Notes under the pieces: generated by a model
The model's database searches: none
Told to the model about the DNA's origin: nothing
The model's input: only the letters and a program-made list of their open reading frames with translations
Assembly: GCA_963719875.1 (NCBI GenBank)
Contig: CAVRDJ010000002.1
Span: 186,001 to 250,000, forward strand
Reading direction: 5' to 3'
Length of the DNA stretch: 64,000 nt
Source: Palsa-360 sp963719875
GTDB taxonomy: Bacteria > Acidobacteriota > Terriglobia > Acidiferrales > UBA7541
Part shown: positions 9,401 to 16,118 of the stretch, in pieces
How positions within the stretch are numbered: the stretch's first letter is position 1
Layout of the letters: every line of letters begins with the position of its first letter
Translations under genes and position numbers: made by a program

Positions 9401-11833
9401 AGTGCGGGCAACACCTATGTCCAGGCCGCGACACTGACCCAAAACGCTGACGGTCACCAACTGCATTTGTTCTATGCAAAAAACATCTCGGGTGCAGCGG
9501 CAAACACGGTGACCGCGACGTTCTCGTGGATCAACAATCACCCGTACCTGGCGATCTACGAATTCAAGGGATTGAGCACCACGAATCCGCTGGACCAGAC
9601 GGCGACGGCGCAAGGCAACAGTTCCGCTCCCAGCAGCGGAGCCACGCCCACGACGACCAGCGCGAATGAACTGGTCTTCGGAGGAGCCGGAATGGCATCC
9701 ACCTACACGGGTACGCAGACGGCCGGAAGTGGATTCACCATGCTGGAGAACGACACGGCAAACTCGCCTGCGGCAACCGAATTCATGTTGGCGACCTCAA
9801 TGGGGTCGTATACCGCATCCCTTACGCTGAGCAATAGCCCTAACTGGTCTTTCCTCATCGCCACCTTCGCTGCCGGAGGGCCCGTCGCACCCGTGGTGAC
9901 CACCGGTTCGTTGCCGAACGGTACGCAGAATACCGCTTACAGCACGACGCTGACAGCCACCGGCGGGGCCGCTCCCTACACTTGGTCCCTCTCCGCCGGG
10001 ACACTGCCTGCTGGACTGACTCTCGCTACCAACACCGGCGTGATCTCCGGCACGCCGACCGGCACTGGGACAAGCAACTTTACCGTGCAAGTGACTGATG
10101 CCAATTCCCTTACAGGTTCAAATTCGCTCAGTCTGACTGTGGTGGCGCCGCCAAGCGTTACCACCACCTCCTTGCCGAACGGGACGCAGAACGCCGCTTA
10201 CAACACCACACTGGCCGCCACCGGCGGGACCACGCCGTATAGCTGGTCCATCTCCTCCGGCGCTCTCACCACGGGTCTGTCGCTGGCTTCCAGCACCGGT
10301 GTGATCTCCGGCACTCCGACCGGCACGGGAACTAGCAACTTTACCGTTCAGGTCACAGATGCCAATTCAGTGACCGCTACAAAATCGCTCAGCCTGACCG
10401 TGGTGGCGCCGCCATTGACGGTCACCACCACTTCGTTGCCGAACGGGACCCAGAATGCCGCTTACAGCACGACGCTGACCGCCACCGGGGGGACCACGCC
10501 CTATAGTTGGTCCATTTCCGTCGGCACTCTGCCCGCAGGACTGACGCTTGCTTCCAGCACAGGCGTGATCTCCGGCACACCCACCGGCACAGGAACGAGC
10601 AACTTTACCGTGCAAGTGACCGATGCCAGTTCAGCAACGGCTTCAAAGCCGCTCAGCATTACTGTGGGGACCACTCCGCCAACCGTGACCACCACTTCCT
10701 TGCCCAACGGGACGCAGAACGCCGCTTACAGTGTGACGCTGACAGCCACCGGCGGGACCACTCCCTATACCTGGTCTATCTCCGCCGGCACACTGCCCGC
10801 AGGACTAAATCTCGCCTCCAGCACGGGTATGATCTCCGGCACGCCGACCGGCTCAGGAACAAGCAACTTTACCGTGCAAGTGACCGATGCCAATTCCCTG
10901 ACAGGATCAAAATCGCTCAGCCTGACTGTGATCGCGCTGCCCAGCGTTACAACTGCTTCCTTGCCGAACGGGACCCAGAACGCCGCTTACAGCGCGACGC
11001 TGACAGCTACTGGCGGGACCACGCCTTATACTTGGTCTCTGTCCGCTGGCACGCTGCCCGCAGGCCTGACTCTCGCTTCCAGCACCGGTGTCATCTCCGG
11101 CACGCCGACCGGCACTGGCACAAGCAACTTTACCGTGCAAGTGACCGATGCCAATTCCCTGACGGCCACGAAGGCCTTCAGCCTCACGATCAACACCGCG
11201 AGCGGCGGCGGCATCGGGCTAGTTCAGGAAAATGCCATTCAGGGATCAGGTGTGGGTTCGGTGTCGGTTGCCTTCCCCACTGCCAATACAGCGGGCAACT
11301 TGATCCTTGCGTTCGTGCGTATGTCCTCGTCCACACAAACGGTTACGCTGTCAGACAGTGCGGGCAACACTTATATCCAGGCCGTGGCACAGGTCCAAAA
11401 CTCCGACGGCTCGCAGGTGCACCTGTTCTATGCCAAGAACACCCTGGGTGCATCCGCGAACACGGTGACAGCGACGTTCTCGTCGACCAACAATCATCCC
11501 TGGCTGGGGATCTATGAGTACAAAGGGTTGAACACCACCAATCCGCTGGACCAGGTAGCGTCGGCGCAGGGCAGCGGCTCGACTCCGAACAGCGGAGCAA
11601 CGCCCACCACAACGAGCGGAAACGAACTAGTCTTCGGAGCGATGGGACTCGCGGCCAGTTACTCGGGCACGCAAACCGTCGGCAGCGGCTTCAGCTTCCT
11701 GGAGCAGGACACGGCAAGCTCGCCCGCGGCAAGCGAATCGATGCTGGTCACCTCAACAGGATCGTATACCGTCACCTTCACGCTAAGCGGCAGCCCCAAC
11801 TGGTCCGCTATTGTTGCCACGTTTAAGCCATGA
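6458..11833 (+). CDS. Secreted subtilisin-like (S8) protease with Ig-like repeat array
   Basis: This 1791-residue secreted protease has a signal segment at residues 20-43 and a propeptide-like region at about 50-120. The S8 catalytic domain shows D181 in AVLDTGVQYTHPDL, H231 in GGHGTHVAG, oxyanion N331 in TASGN and S399 in GGSMAAPQVSG. The serine motif departs from the usual GTSMAxPHV. After residue 460 come two Ig-like domains with a YQW...C...G..C pattern and a bacterial Ig-like domain. Seven putative-Ig (He_PIG type) repeats follow, each with SLPNGTQ, PYTWS and GVISGTPTG. Two copies of a ~210-residue beta module (GNLILAFVRM, NTVTATFS, NPLDQ) are present: one between repeats 2 and 3, one at the C-terminus. 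The ATG at 6458 has GAAGGA upstream; a GTG at 6446 is the alternative. Probable role: extracellular proteolysis with adhesive or spacer repeats. Confidence 0.92.
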   Translation: MPTRHERIQGAYKSLNLRSLTRLTVLSVVLLPLLAAGTWQVLADSKDQGTVAPYRDGIVLMAFRDGTLPKQQKAILSRVGGREIKQIGVGVHELAVKRGQVLAAVNSLKAFKEVRYAEPDYLEKLSAGTLPNDTSVGLQWAHRNTGQSVNGTSGTSGADERTYSAWGITTGTNSVVVAVLDTGVQYTHPDLITNMWNNPGGVGGCPAGTHGYNVLASNCDPMDDENGFGGHGTHVAGIIGAMGNDAAGTAGVNWTTSIMAVKWVNSSDGIGANSDLITAMDWVMTATQAGVNVRVVNDSQTWAGVAYSQAVIDEINVLGSNHILFVTASGNTAQNNDNFPRYPCSYGGQTEICAAASDQNDGLWSQANYGPRSVHLVAPGVNILSTLDQSNYGYITGGSMAAPQVSGAAALILSMGYLNADNLKSAILNNIDVLPALNGRVSTSGRLNICAAIPGCMTAVPGSLVNTAVPVVTSIPLQGGLLGASTGFWTGIPSTYTYQWSRCNQNGLNCSPIPGATGQTYALLAPADALATLAVTVTASNSFGSASAQSAPSTAVATATSASAINSSIVSGTLISGTVPWSVTPSRPEQFVQFFIDGVLTQTDATSPYVFNGSTSGVLDTTPFPNGPHVLGARALFTDNRTYDFYGESVTVANRPQNTALPAISGTVVPGQSISTSNGSWAANTPPTSFSYQWEHCDSSGLNCAFISGAAGSSYTLSSADTNFTMRSVVTASDAGGSTATVSAQTGVVPPAPLVITTSSLTGGIQNTSYSGTVTATGGVAPYTWSLSAGNLPTGLTLSPSSGVISGTPTVTGTSNFTVKVADTRSVTTTMPLSLNVAVPLTLTTTSLPNGTQLASYSATLAATGGTPPYTWSIPSGTLPSGLTLSSSSGLISGTSTVPGTSNITVQVKDANSLTIVKPFSLTINSLMSGGSGIGLVQANAVEGSGVSSVTTAFPISNTAGNLILAFVRMSTSSETVTLTDSAGNTYVQAATLTQNADGHQLHLFYAKNISGAAANTVTATFSWINNHPYLAIYEFKGLSTTNPLDQTATAQGNSSAPSSGATPTTTSANELVFGGAGMASTYTGTQTAGSGFTMLENDTANSPAATEFMLATSMGSYTASLTLSNSPNWSFLIATFAAGGPVAPVVTTGSLPNGTQNTAYSTTLTATGGAAPYTWSLSAGTLPAGLTLATNTGVISGTPTGTGTSNFTVQVTDANSLTGSNSLSLTVVAPPSVTTTSLPNGTQNAAYNTTLAATGGTTPYSWSISSGALTTGLSLASSTGVISGTPTGTGTSNFTVQVTDANSVTATKSLSLTVVAPPLTVTTTSLPNGTQNAAYSTTLTATGGTTPYSWSISVGTLPAGLTLASSTGVISGTPTGTGTSNFTVQVTDASSATASKPLSITVGTTPPTVTTTSLPNGTQNAAYSVTLTATGGTTPYTWSISAGTLPAGLNLASSTGMISGTPTGSGTSNFTVQVTDANSLTGSKSLSLTVIALPSVTTASLPNGTQNAAYSATLTATGGTTPYTWSLSAGTLPAGLTLASSTGVISGTPTGTGTSNFTVQVTDANSLTATKAFSLTINTASGGGIGLVQENAIQGSGVGSVSVAFPTANTAGNLILAFVRMSSSTQTVTLSDSAGNTYIQAVAQVQNSDGSQVHLFYAKNTLGASANTVTATFSSTNNHPWLGIYEYKGLNTTNPLDQVASAQGSGSTPNSGATPTTTSGNELVFGAMGLAASYSGTQTVGSGFSFLEQDTASSPAASESMLVTSTGSYTVTFTLSGSPNWSAIVATFKP
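8713..9234 (+). repeat. Putative-Ig repeats 1-2 of the S8 protease
   Basis: Two ~86-residue repeats lie in tandem inside the protease gene. They share the frame SLxxGxQxxSYS...PYTWS...GLTLSxSSG but are more diverged from each other than repeats 3-7. They precede the first beta module. Confidence 0.8.
9247..9888 (+). repeat. Beta module, copy 1 of 2
   Basis: This segment encodes about 210 residues from GIGLVQANAVEG to NWSFLIATFAAG. Its twin is at 11203-11833. The two copies share blocks such as TAGNLILAFVRMS, DSAGNTY, HLFYAKN and TSxNELVFG. The module is common in predicted secreted acidobacterial proteins, but I know no assigned function for it. Confidence 0.8.
9892..11195 (+). repeat. Tandem array of five near-identical ~258-bp repeats
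   Basis: Five putative-Ig repeats (3-7) follow one another with high nucleotide identity. For example GAGCAACTTTACCGTGCAAG, or a one- or two-base variant, recurs in each unit. The array lies in frame within the S8 protease gene. Such identity permits unit gain or loss by recombination and is also a place where short-read assemblies may collapse units. Confidence 0.85.
11203..11833 (+). repeat. Beta module, copy 2 of 2
   Basis: This is the C-terminal copy of the module at 9247-9888, ending at the protease stop codon (NWSAIVATFKP). The copies differ mainly by conservative substitutions, so the module was duplicated within the gene together with, or around, the repeat array. Confidence 0.8.
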
Positions 11834-11841
11834 TGATTCAT

Positions 11842-11871
11842 GGGCTCTTCCGAAGCGCTTCGGAAGAGCCC
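11842..11871. terminator. Perfect 30-bp palindrome after protease gene
   Basis: The left arm GGGCTCTTCCGAAGC is followed immediately by its exact complement, starting 8 bp after the protease stop. It has the place and stem strength of a terminator but lacks a following T-tract. It may instead stabilise the 3' end of the mRNA or bind a protein. Confidence 0.55.
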
Positions 11872-12191
11872 GCTATCTCTTCAATCATAGATGCCTGGTC
11901 GACCTCCTCTTTCAGCGCCAGGTTTTCTATGTAGCGATGGCCTTTTCGAGTGCGCCAACAGACGTCATCACTGATCTGTCCACTACCTCGGGCCCAAGTG
12001 CATCGACGGGCCTCACAAAGCACCGTTGACTTCTTCGGGCCGTAGCTTGCCGCATTCTCACGCGCCCCCATCATCGCTCAAATCAAGTTCCTTCCGTCCC
12101 TGTCTGGGCGGAGCCCAGTCAATCGCTTATCGGAATGTGACCTTGCGAGCCAGATCTGCCGAAATCCCACATTCCAGTAACGCCTGCCAGT
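11872..12191. other. Intergenic region, no gene recognised
   Basis: About 320 bp follow the palindrome. A minus-strand open frame runs through it, but the translation resembles nothing I know and no ribosome site is present. Given the IS30 remnants next to it, this may be decayed mobile DNA. Confidence 0.3.
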
Positions 12192-12382
12192 TCAACCGGT
12201 CGATGCAACACCTCCTAATCGGTTGATCGGACAATACTTCCCCTCGAGAATCGATCTGTACGGCAGTCTTCCATTAAAACCTAAACAGGGCAGTGTTCTT
12301 TTTGAATCATCGCTGGCGAACGTAATCAGCCTCGTAGTCTCCTACAAGAAGACTTCGAGCAAGTGTTGCATCGACCCATTGA
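12192..12382. mobile_element. MITE-like element with IS30-type ends
   Basis: TCAACCGGTCGATGCAACAC at 12192-12211 faces its complement at 12363-12382 (GTGTTGCATCGACCCATTGA), matching at 18 of 20 positions. The same 20-mer occurs at 13354-13373 as the left end of an IS30-family fragment. The 151 bp between the ends encode no transposase. This is the structure of a small non-autonomous derivative. No target duplication is obvious. Confidence 0.6.
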
Positions 12383-12528
12383 GACCGCCCCCGCTGCTCA
12401 GGAACGGGGCGAAGAAATGCTCCGAAAGGAAAATTTCGAAAACCAAGTGATTTCCGAACCTCCGTAAGATACCATCCGCGAAGCTATGCGTATGCGTGAA
12501 GCGTTGCTCACGAAGGAGTACTAAATCC

Positions 12529-13215
12529 ATGATCCATTTGCGGCGTTGGTTTGCGTCCTGCCTGCTTTTGCTTGCCGTTGGCCTCGGAGTTCCAGTGATC
12601 GCTCAAGATCGCATGCCGCCAATCCCGCCCGACAAGTTGACTGCAGAACAGAAGAAAGCAGTAAAAGCGTACCTCGCGGCCCAAGCGAACATCCAAAAAA
12701 TCTTGGGCGACAAATACCCCAGACCGGTCCAAATGGAGGTGGGCTCGGGTTGGGCGCAACTGTTGCGCAGCCCGGAACTCTTGCTGACTGTGAACGCCAT
12801 GCGGGACTATGTGGAATACCAGCCGGAGCTGGTGCCCAGTATCAGGGAGTTGGTCATCATGATCGCGGGCCGGCAGTCGAGCACGGATTTCATGTGGAAC
12901 TCCCATTACCCAGTGGCGATCAAGACCGGGATCAGTCCGGAAATTTTGAAGGCGATCGCCGAAGGCCGGCGACCGACTGCCATGCCCGAGGACCAGGAGG
13001 TCGTTTATGACTTCTGTGATGAGTTGCATCGCAACCAGAGCGTCAGCGACGCAACCTACGCCAAGGCACTCGCCAAATTTGGCGAACGGGGCCTCGTCGA
13101 TATCGTTGGAGTTTATGGCTGGTATTCGATGTGGGCCGTGATGAACAAGGTGTGGCAAAAACCACCCGTCGAACCACAAAGTACCGCGCCCAAACTCACT
13201 AAGTTTCCCCGGTGA
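12529..13215 (+). CDS. Secreted carboxymuconolactone decarboxylase/AhpD-like protein
   Basis: This 228-residue protein has an N-terminal signal peptide (WFASCLLLLAVGLGVPVIAQ) and an all-helical carboxymuconolactone-decarboxylase/AhpD fold. The central block RELVIMIAGRQSS...MWNSHYPVAIKTGI is the family signature, with its conserved histidine before the G-I-S helix. The CxxC of true AhpD peroxidase partners is missing, so disulfide chemistry is unlikely; a decarboxylase- or hydrolase-like role on a ring lactone is possible. The ATG at 12529 follows GAAGGAGTA; an upstream GTG at 12496 would spoil the signal peptide. It is a lone gene between IS30 remnants. Function beyond the family is unknown. 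Confidence 0.82.
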   Translation: MIHLRRWFASCLLLLAVGLGVPVIAQDRMPPIPPDKLTAEQKKAVKAYLAAQANIQKILGDKYPRPVQMEVGSGWAQLLRSPELLLTVNAMRDYVEYQPELVPSIRELVIMIAGRQSSTDFMWNSHYPVAIKTGISPEILKAIAEGRRPTAMPEDQEVVYDFCDELHRNQSVSDATYAKALAKFGERGLVDIVGVYGWYSMWAVMNKVWQKPPVEPQSTAPKLTKFPR

Positions 13216-13353
13216 CGCGAAGACGCTTTCATCGAACGCCTGGTCGGCCATAAGGGAGTGAGAAGGTCTTTCGGATGCGCAAATCTCTTCATCAGCCGCG
13301 AGAACCAGCTCCCGATTCGCTGCTGCGGCCAAATCCCGAGAAATGATGCCGGC

Positions 13354-13530
13354 TCAACCGGTCGATGCAACACCATCTGCTATAAATCTTTTCTCTAAAA
13401 GGTGGTGTTTATGACTCAAGGGAGACGAGTGAAGCTTTCCGCGATGCAGAGGAGTGGGATGTGGAGCCGTTGGAAGGCAGGACAGTCGTTGCATGAGATT
13501 GGGCGAGCCTTCGGCAAGGACCATGTGTCC
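13354..13530 (+). mobile_element. Left-end fragment of an IS30-family element
   Basis: The IS30-type end TCAACCGGTCGATGCAACAC (13354-13373) is followed 37 bp later by the start of a transposase gene. IS30-like sequence stops near 13530, where a fragment of an unrelated gene on the other strand begins. No right end is found nearby, so the element is truncated. Confidence 0.65.
13411..13530 (+). pseudogene. Truncated IS30-family transposase, N-terminal part
   Basis: The first ~40 residues (MTQGRRVKLSAMQRSGMWSR, then WKAGQSLHEIGRAFGKDHVS) match the N-terminal helix-turn-helix region of IS30 transposases. The frame then enters unrelated DNA derived from a SYLF gene read backwards. The catalytic DDE domain is missing, so it cannot transpose. 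GGTGG lies just upstream of the ATG. Confidence 0.7.
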
Positions 13531-13870
13531 TCGAACGATTTCCTTGGCGCTCAATTCGCGACCGTACAGCTTCATATTCGCGCTTCCGTCCGAGCGAAGC
13601 GTGGAACCCTCGAGCGAGATTCCTGCAAACATCCCCCTGGACGGCGAATAGCTAAGGACCTCTGCCCTCATCACATTATCCGTATCCGCCGCCGCTGTCC
13701 GGCCCTTTGGCCCCGCTGCGGCTGAGGCATCCGCTCCAAGCTTGACCTTGCTGCCAAGGATGGAGTTTGCTCCCTTTGGGTTCATCACCAGTAGGACAAA
13801 ATCGGTGGCTTCACCGCCCAGTTGTGAAACCCAGCGAGGGCGCAGCGTGCAAATCCCGGGACCCCAATTC
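13530..13870 (-). pseudogene. SYLF (Ysc84-like) domain protein remnant
   Basis: On the minus strand the frame reads GGEATDFVLLVMNPKGA, then KVKLGADASAAAGPKGRTA, LSYSPSRGMFAGISLEG and KLYGRELSAKEIV. These blocks in this order are the C-terminal half of the SYLF lipid-binding domain. The 3' end stops at the junction with the IS30 fragment near 13530. Upstream of about 13830 the expected N-terminal half is not recognisable in the same frame, suggesting a frameshift or decay. Intact family members are small secreted or periplasmic proteins. This copy is broken at both ends. Confidence 0.65.
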
Positions 13871-14116
13871 CGGCCCGGATTCGTTCCACCGCCATTTGAC
13901 CTTTTCGACTTTCTCCGCGTATACGCTGTTGTGCTTGAGTTGATCTTGCTGGCGTTGCCCCGCGAAATCAGCAACCGGATTATGGAAACACTGTTCCCGA
14001 TCCTTCGCCGCCTGCTGTAGCGGACGCTCAGTTCGCAGTGATTTGACCTGGTAATAATTGGAATGGGTCCCTCACGTCGTGGGATTATGTTCCGCTGTCG
14101 AGATGCACGCTGAACA

Positions 14117-14254
14117 GCTTGCGGAAAAACTAAAATTTTTGTCATTCCGAGGCGCGCTGCGCGCCGAGGAATCTCTCTTTTCCTAAGTTTAAATCAAAGA
14201 TGGAATCCTCACTTCGTTCGGAATGGTAAAATAAATTACTTTTTCCGCAGACTG
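14117..14254. repeat. Long intergenic palindrome, family B, full copy
   Basis: The copy has outer arms GCGGAAAAA and TTTTTCCGCA and inner arms GTCATTCCGAGG...GAATCTCTC facing TGGAATCCTCACTTCGTTCG. Its left inner hairpin is changed to GAGGCGCGCTGCGCGCCGAG, which stays self-complementary although the sequence differs from the copy at 1718. The right arm is more decayed. Confidence 0.8.
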
Positions 14255-14309
14255 TGAATCCTGACAAGCTTCGCAACGTAGTGGGTCATCGGAAGAGGAT
14301 CATCTTGCG

Positions 14310-14764
14310 TAGGAATGTTACGCCCCTCTCGGGGACTAGTTTTTCCTCATTCGGGAAAACGCTCTAACGATCTCAATCATCAGCAACTAGTTGCGAATAG
14401 TAGATGGCACTTTGAATGCTCCTGAGTAAGTACGAATAGAGCTTCAGGGATGCGCGATGAGCTCTATTTGCCGGACTCGACGATCTCAAAGCTTCTGCTC
14501 GTCGAGGCTGGACCCCCTTCTTAGTTTATGAGAAACAATTCATTAGGAATGTCACATCCCTTCGGGGGCTGGTTCTACCTCGTTATGGAACCCGCTCTAA
14601 CTATTTCAATCATCGGCGATTAGTTGCAAAAAGAGGACGGAACCGTAAATGCTCCCAAGAACGTGTAGAGCTTCAGGAATGCGGGATGAGCTCTATGAGC
14701 CGGATTCTAAAATCTCAAGGTTTCTGCGGGTCAAGGGTAGCCCCCTTGCTTAGTTTATGAGAAA
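14310..14764 (+). promoter_or_regulatory. Tandem duplicated ~230-nt structured leader of pilin operon
   Basis: Two units, 14310-14543 and 14544-14764, align almost end to end. Shared blocks in order are TAGGAATGT, a CCC...CGGGG hairpin, CGCTCTAAC, TCAATCATC, TAGTTGC, AGAGCTTCAGG...GATGAGCTCTAT (6-bp stem, 16-nt loop), ATCTCAA, CCCCCTT and CTTAGTTTATGAGAAA. Differences between units often keep pairing: GCAAC/GTTGC in unit 1 becomes GCGAT/GTTGC, still paired through G-U. The second unit ends at the start codon of the first pilin gene. The layout resembles tandem riboswitches. It matches no class I can name. Confidence 0.65.
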
Positions 14765-15434
14765 TCCTTCATGCCGACAATATTGCCGTCGCCTTGCAAA
14801 ACAAGCCGGCTTCTCGATGGTCGAATTGGCACTTGTCATGATGATCTTTCTTATTGTAGCCGCCATGGCAATCCCGACCGTCCTCACTTCGGTTCGGATG
14901 GCACACCTGCGCGGCGCAGCGAGCGACTACGCGGGTCTGTTGGAACAAGCCAGAATTTATTCGATTCGCGACAATCGCTACTACTCGACCTACATCCTTG
15001 CACCGTCCGGAAACTCTCCCGTGGCGCAAGCCTACGTGGACATGCTCCCAAAAGTCCTGACTGGCGCCTCAGGGAATGGAGGAACTTCGGTAGCATCCGG
15101 GGACCCGACGGTTACGATTGAATCAGACATTGTCTTGCAGCCCGTGGGCAACGCGCCGAACACATCCAATTTGGGGTCTCAACTGCTGCCTGCCACCACC
15201 CCAGTCACGCCGACCGATGGCAGCGTAACGCCACCAACGTTTGGCCCAAGAGGTCTTCCTTGCACCCCGATAACTGTTTCTGGCGCGACGGTATGCAATA
15301 GCTCCGGCGGCCCGACTGCCTTCTGGATTTTTCTGGAGAACGCCAACGCCAGATCTTGGCAGGCCGTGACCATCACGCCGGCTGGGCGAATTCAGAAGTG
15401 GTATTACACGGGTTCCGCTTGGAACAAATTATGA
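14757..15434 (+). CDS. Minor (pseudo)pilin, GspH/FimT type
   Basis: This 225-residue type IV prepilin-like protein has the leader MRNPSCRQYCRRLAKQAG and then FSMVELALVMMIFLIVAAMA. That gives a prepilin peptidase site after G18, Glu at +5 and a hydrophobic N-terminal helix. The length and C-terminal beta region fit GspH/FimT minor pilins, which help start pilus or pseudopilus assembly in the inner membrane. It is the first of four co-oriented pilin genes. The start is fixed by an in-frame TAG two codons upstream and by the need for the charged leader. No Shine-Dalgarno is visible; the ATG lies in a conserved block of the tandem leader. It overlaps the next frame by ATGA. Confidence 0.88.
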   Translation: MRNPSCRQYCRRLAKQAGFSMVELALVMMIFLIVAAMAIPTVLTSVRMAHLRGAASDYAGLLEQARIYSIRDNRYYSTYILAPSGNSPVAQAYVDMLPKVLTGASGNGGTSVASGDPTVTIESDIVLQPVGNAPNTSNLGSQLLPATTPVTPTDGSVTPPTFGPRGLPCTPITVSGATVCNSSGGPTAFWIFLENANARSWQAVTITPAGRIQKWYYTGSAWNKL

Positions 15435-15445
15435 GGGACACGGAT

Positions 15446-16039
15446 ATGGGACAGAATCCCAAACGCATGGCCCGACTTCGGCGAAAATCTCAAGCTGGGA
15501 TGTCGCTAATTGAGCTAATGGTTGCCATATCGATCCTCGCGGTTGGCGTCGGGGGCCTCACCAACTTGCTGGCCCTCGCGATCGTGACGGACAACCGGAA
15601 CAGCAAGGACACTTCTGCGACCTTGCTCGCACAAATGGTCGTCGAGCAAATTAGCGCTCAGCACCCGAACTCCAACGCGACGATTTCCGTTACGGATTGC
15701 GCGGGGAACACCTGGTCGGTCGCCACTGCCGGCGGCGCGTCCCCGAATGGGGCCGGCGCTACCCTGGTGACGAGTTCCACTGCCTCTGGGTATGGAGGCA
15801 TCGATCAAACGCAGGCCTATTCCAGCATTACATCCAACTACGCCATGAAGTATGTGGATTGCGGCGGGGTGGGCAATACAGGTGTTCCGACGACGTATGA
15901 CGTTCGCTGGAACGTGATGACGATTGACGCCAACTACACGCGGCTGGTCACGGCGTCCGCTCGTCCGGTGAATGCGAACGCGCTCGGTGGAATACAGTAT
16001 GCCCTGCCCGTCAATCTGAGGGGGGTCTCCGGGCCGTAG
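15446..16039 (+). CDS. Minor pilin, PilV type
   Basis: This 197-residue prepilin has a basic leader, cleavage site QAG|MSLIELMVAISILAVGVGG, Glu at +5 and a long hydrophobic helix. These are PilV-like features, and methionine at +1 is seen in many PilV proteins. The ATG at 15446 follows GAGGGAC; the alternative ATG at 15431 overlaps the preceding stop as ATGA and could be used by translational coupling. Two cysteine-containing segments (VTDCAGNTW and KYVDCGG) may form a disulfide in the globular domain. It would join the minor-pilin tip complex with its neighbours. Confidence 0.86.
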   Translation: MGQNPKRMARLRRKSQAGMSLIELMVAISILAVGVGGLTNLLALAIVTDNRNSKDTSATLLAQMVVEQISAQHPNSNATISVTDCAGNTWSVATAGGASPNGAGATLVTSSTASGYGGIDQTQAYSSITSNYAMKYVDCGGVGNTGVPTTYDVRWNVMTIDANYTRLVTASARPVNANALGGIQYALPVNLRGVSGP

Positions 16040-16118
16040 TTTTTGCCGGCTGTGAATTTATTTTTTGGGCGAAATGATGCAACTGAATCGCGGTGCACGC
16101 TAAGGTGAGGACAAAGGT

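Noticed and set aside
8713..11195. Repeats considered as a CRISPR array
   Set aside because: Repeat units are ~258 bp, in frame and coding for Ig-like domains. No short repeats with unique spacers are present in the window.
10507..11517. 336-codon plus-strand frame inside the protease repeat array
   Set aside because: It is the +1 shadow of the repeat array and only looks long because each repeat keeps that frame open.
11838..12074. Minus-strand 78-codon frame after the protease
   Set aside because: It contains the palindrome and shows no similarity; no ribosome site precedes it.
13354..14145. 263-codon minus-strand frame read as one protein
   Set aside because: Only its middle resembles SYLF; the ends are antisense to the IS30 fragment and unrelated DNA. 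It was treated as a pseudogene instead.
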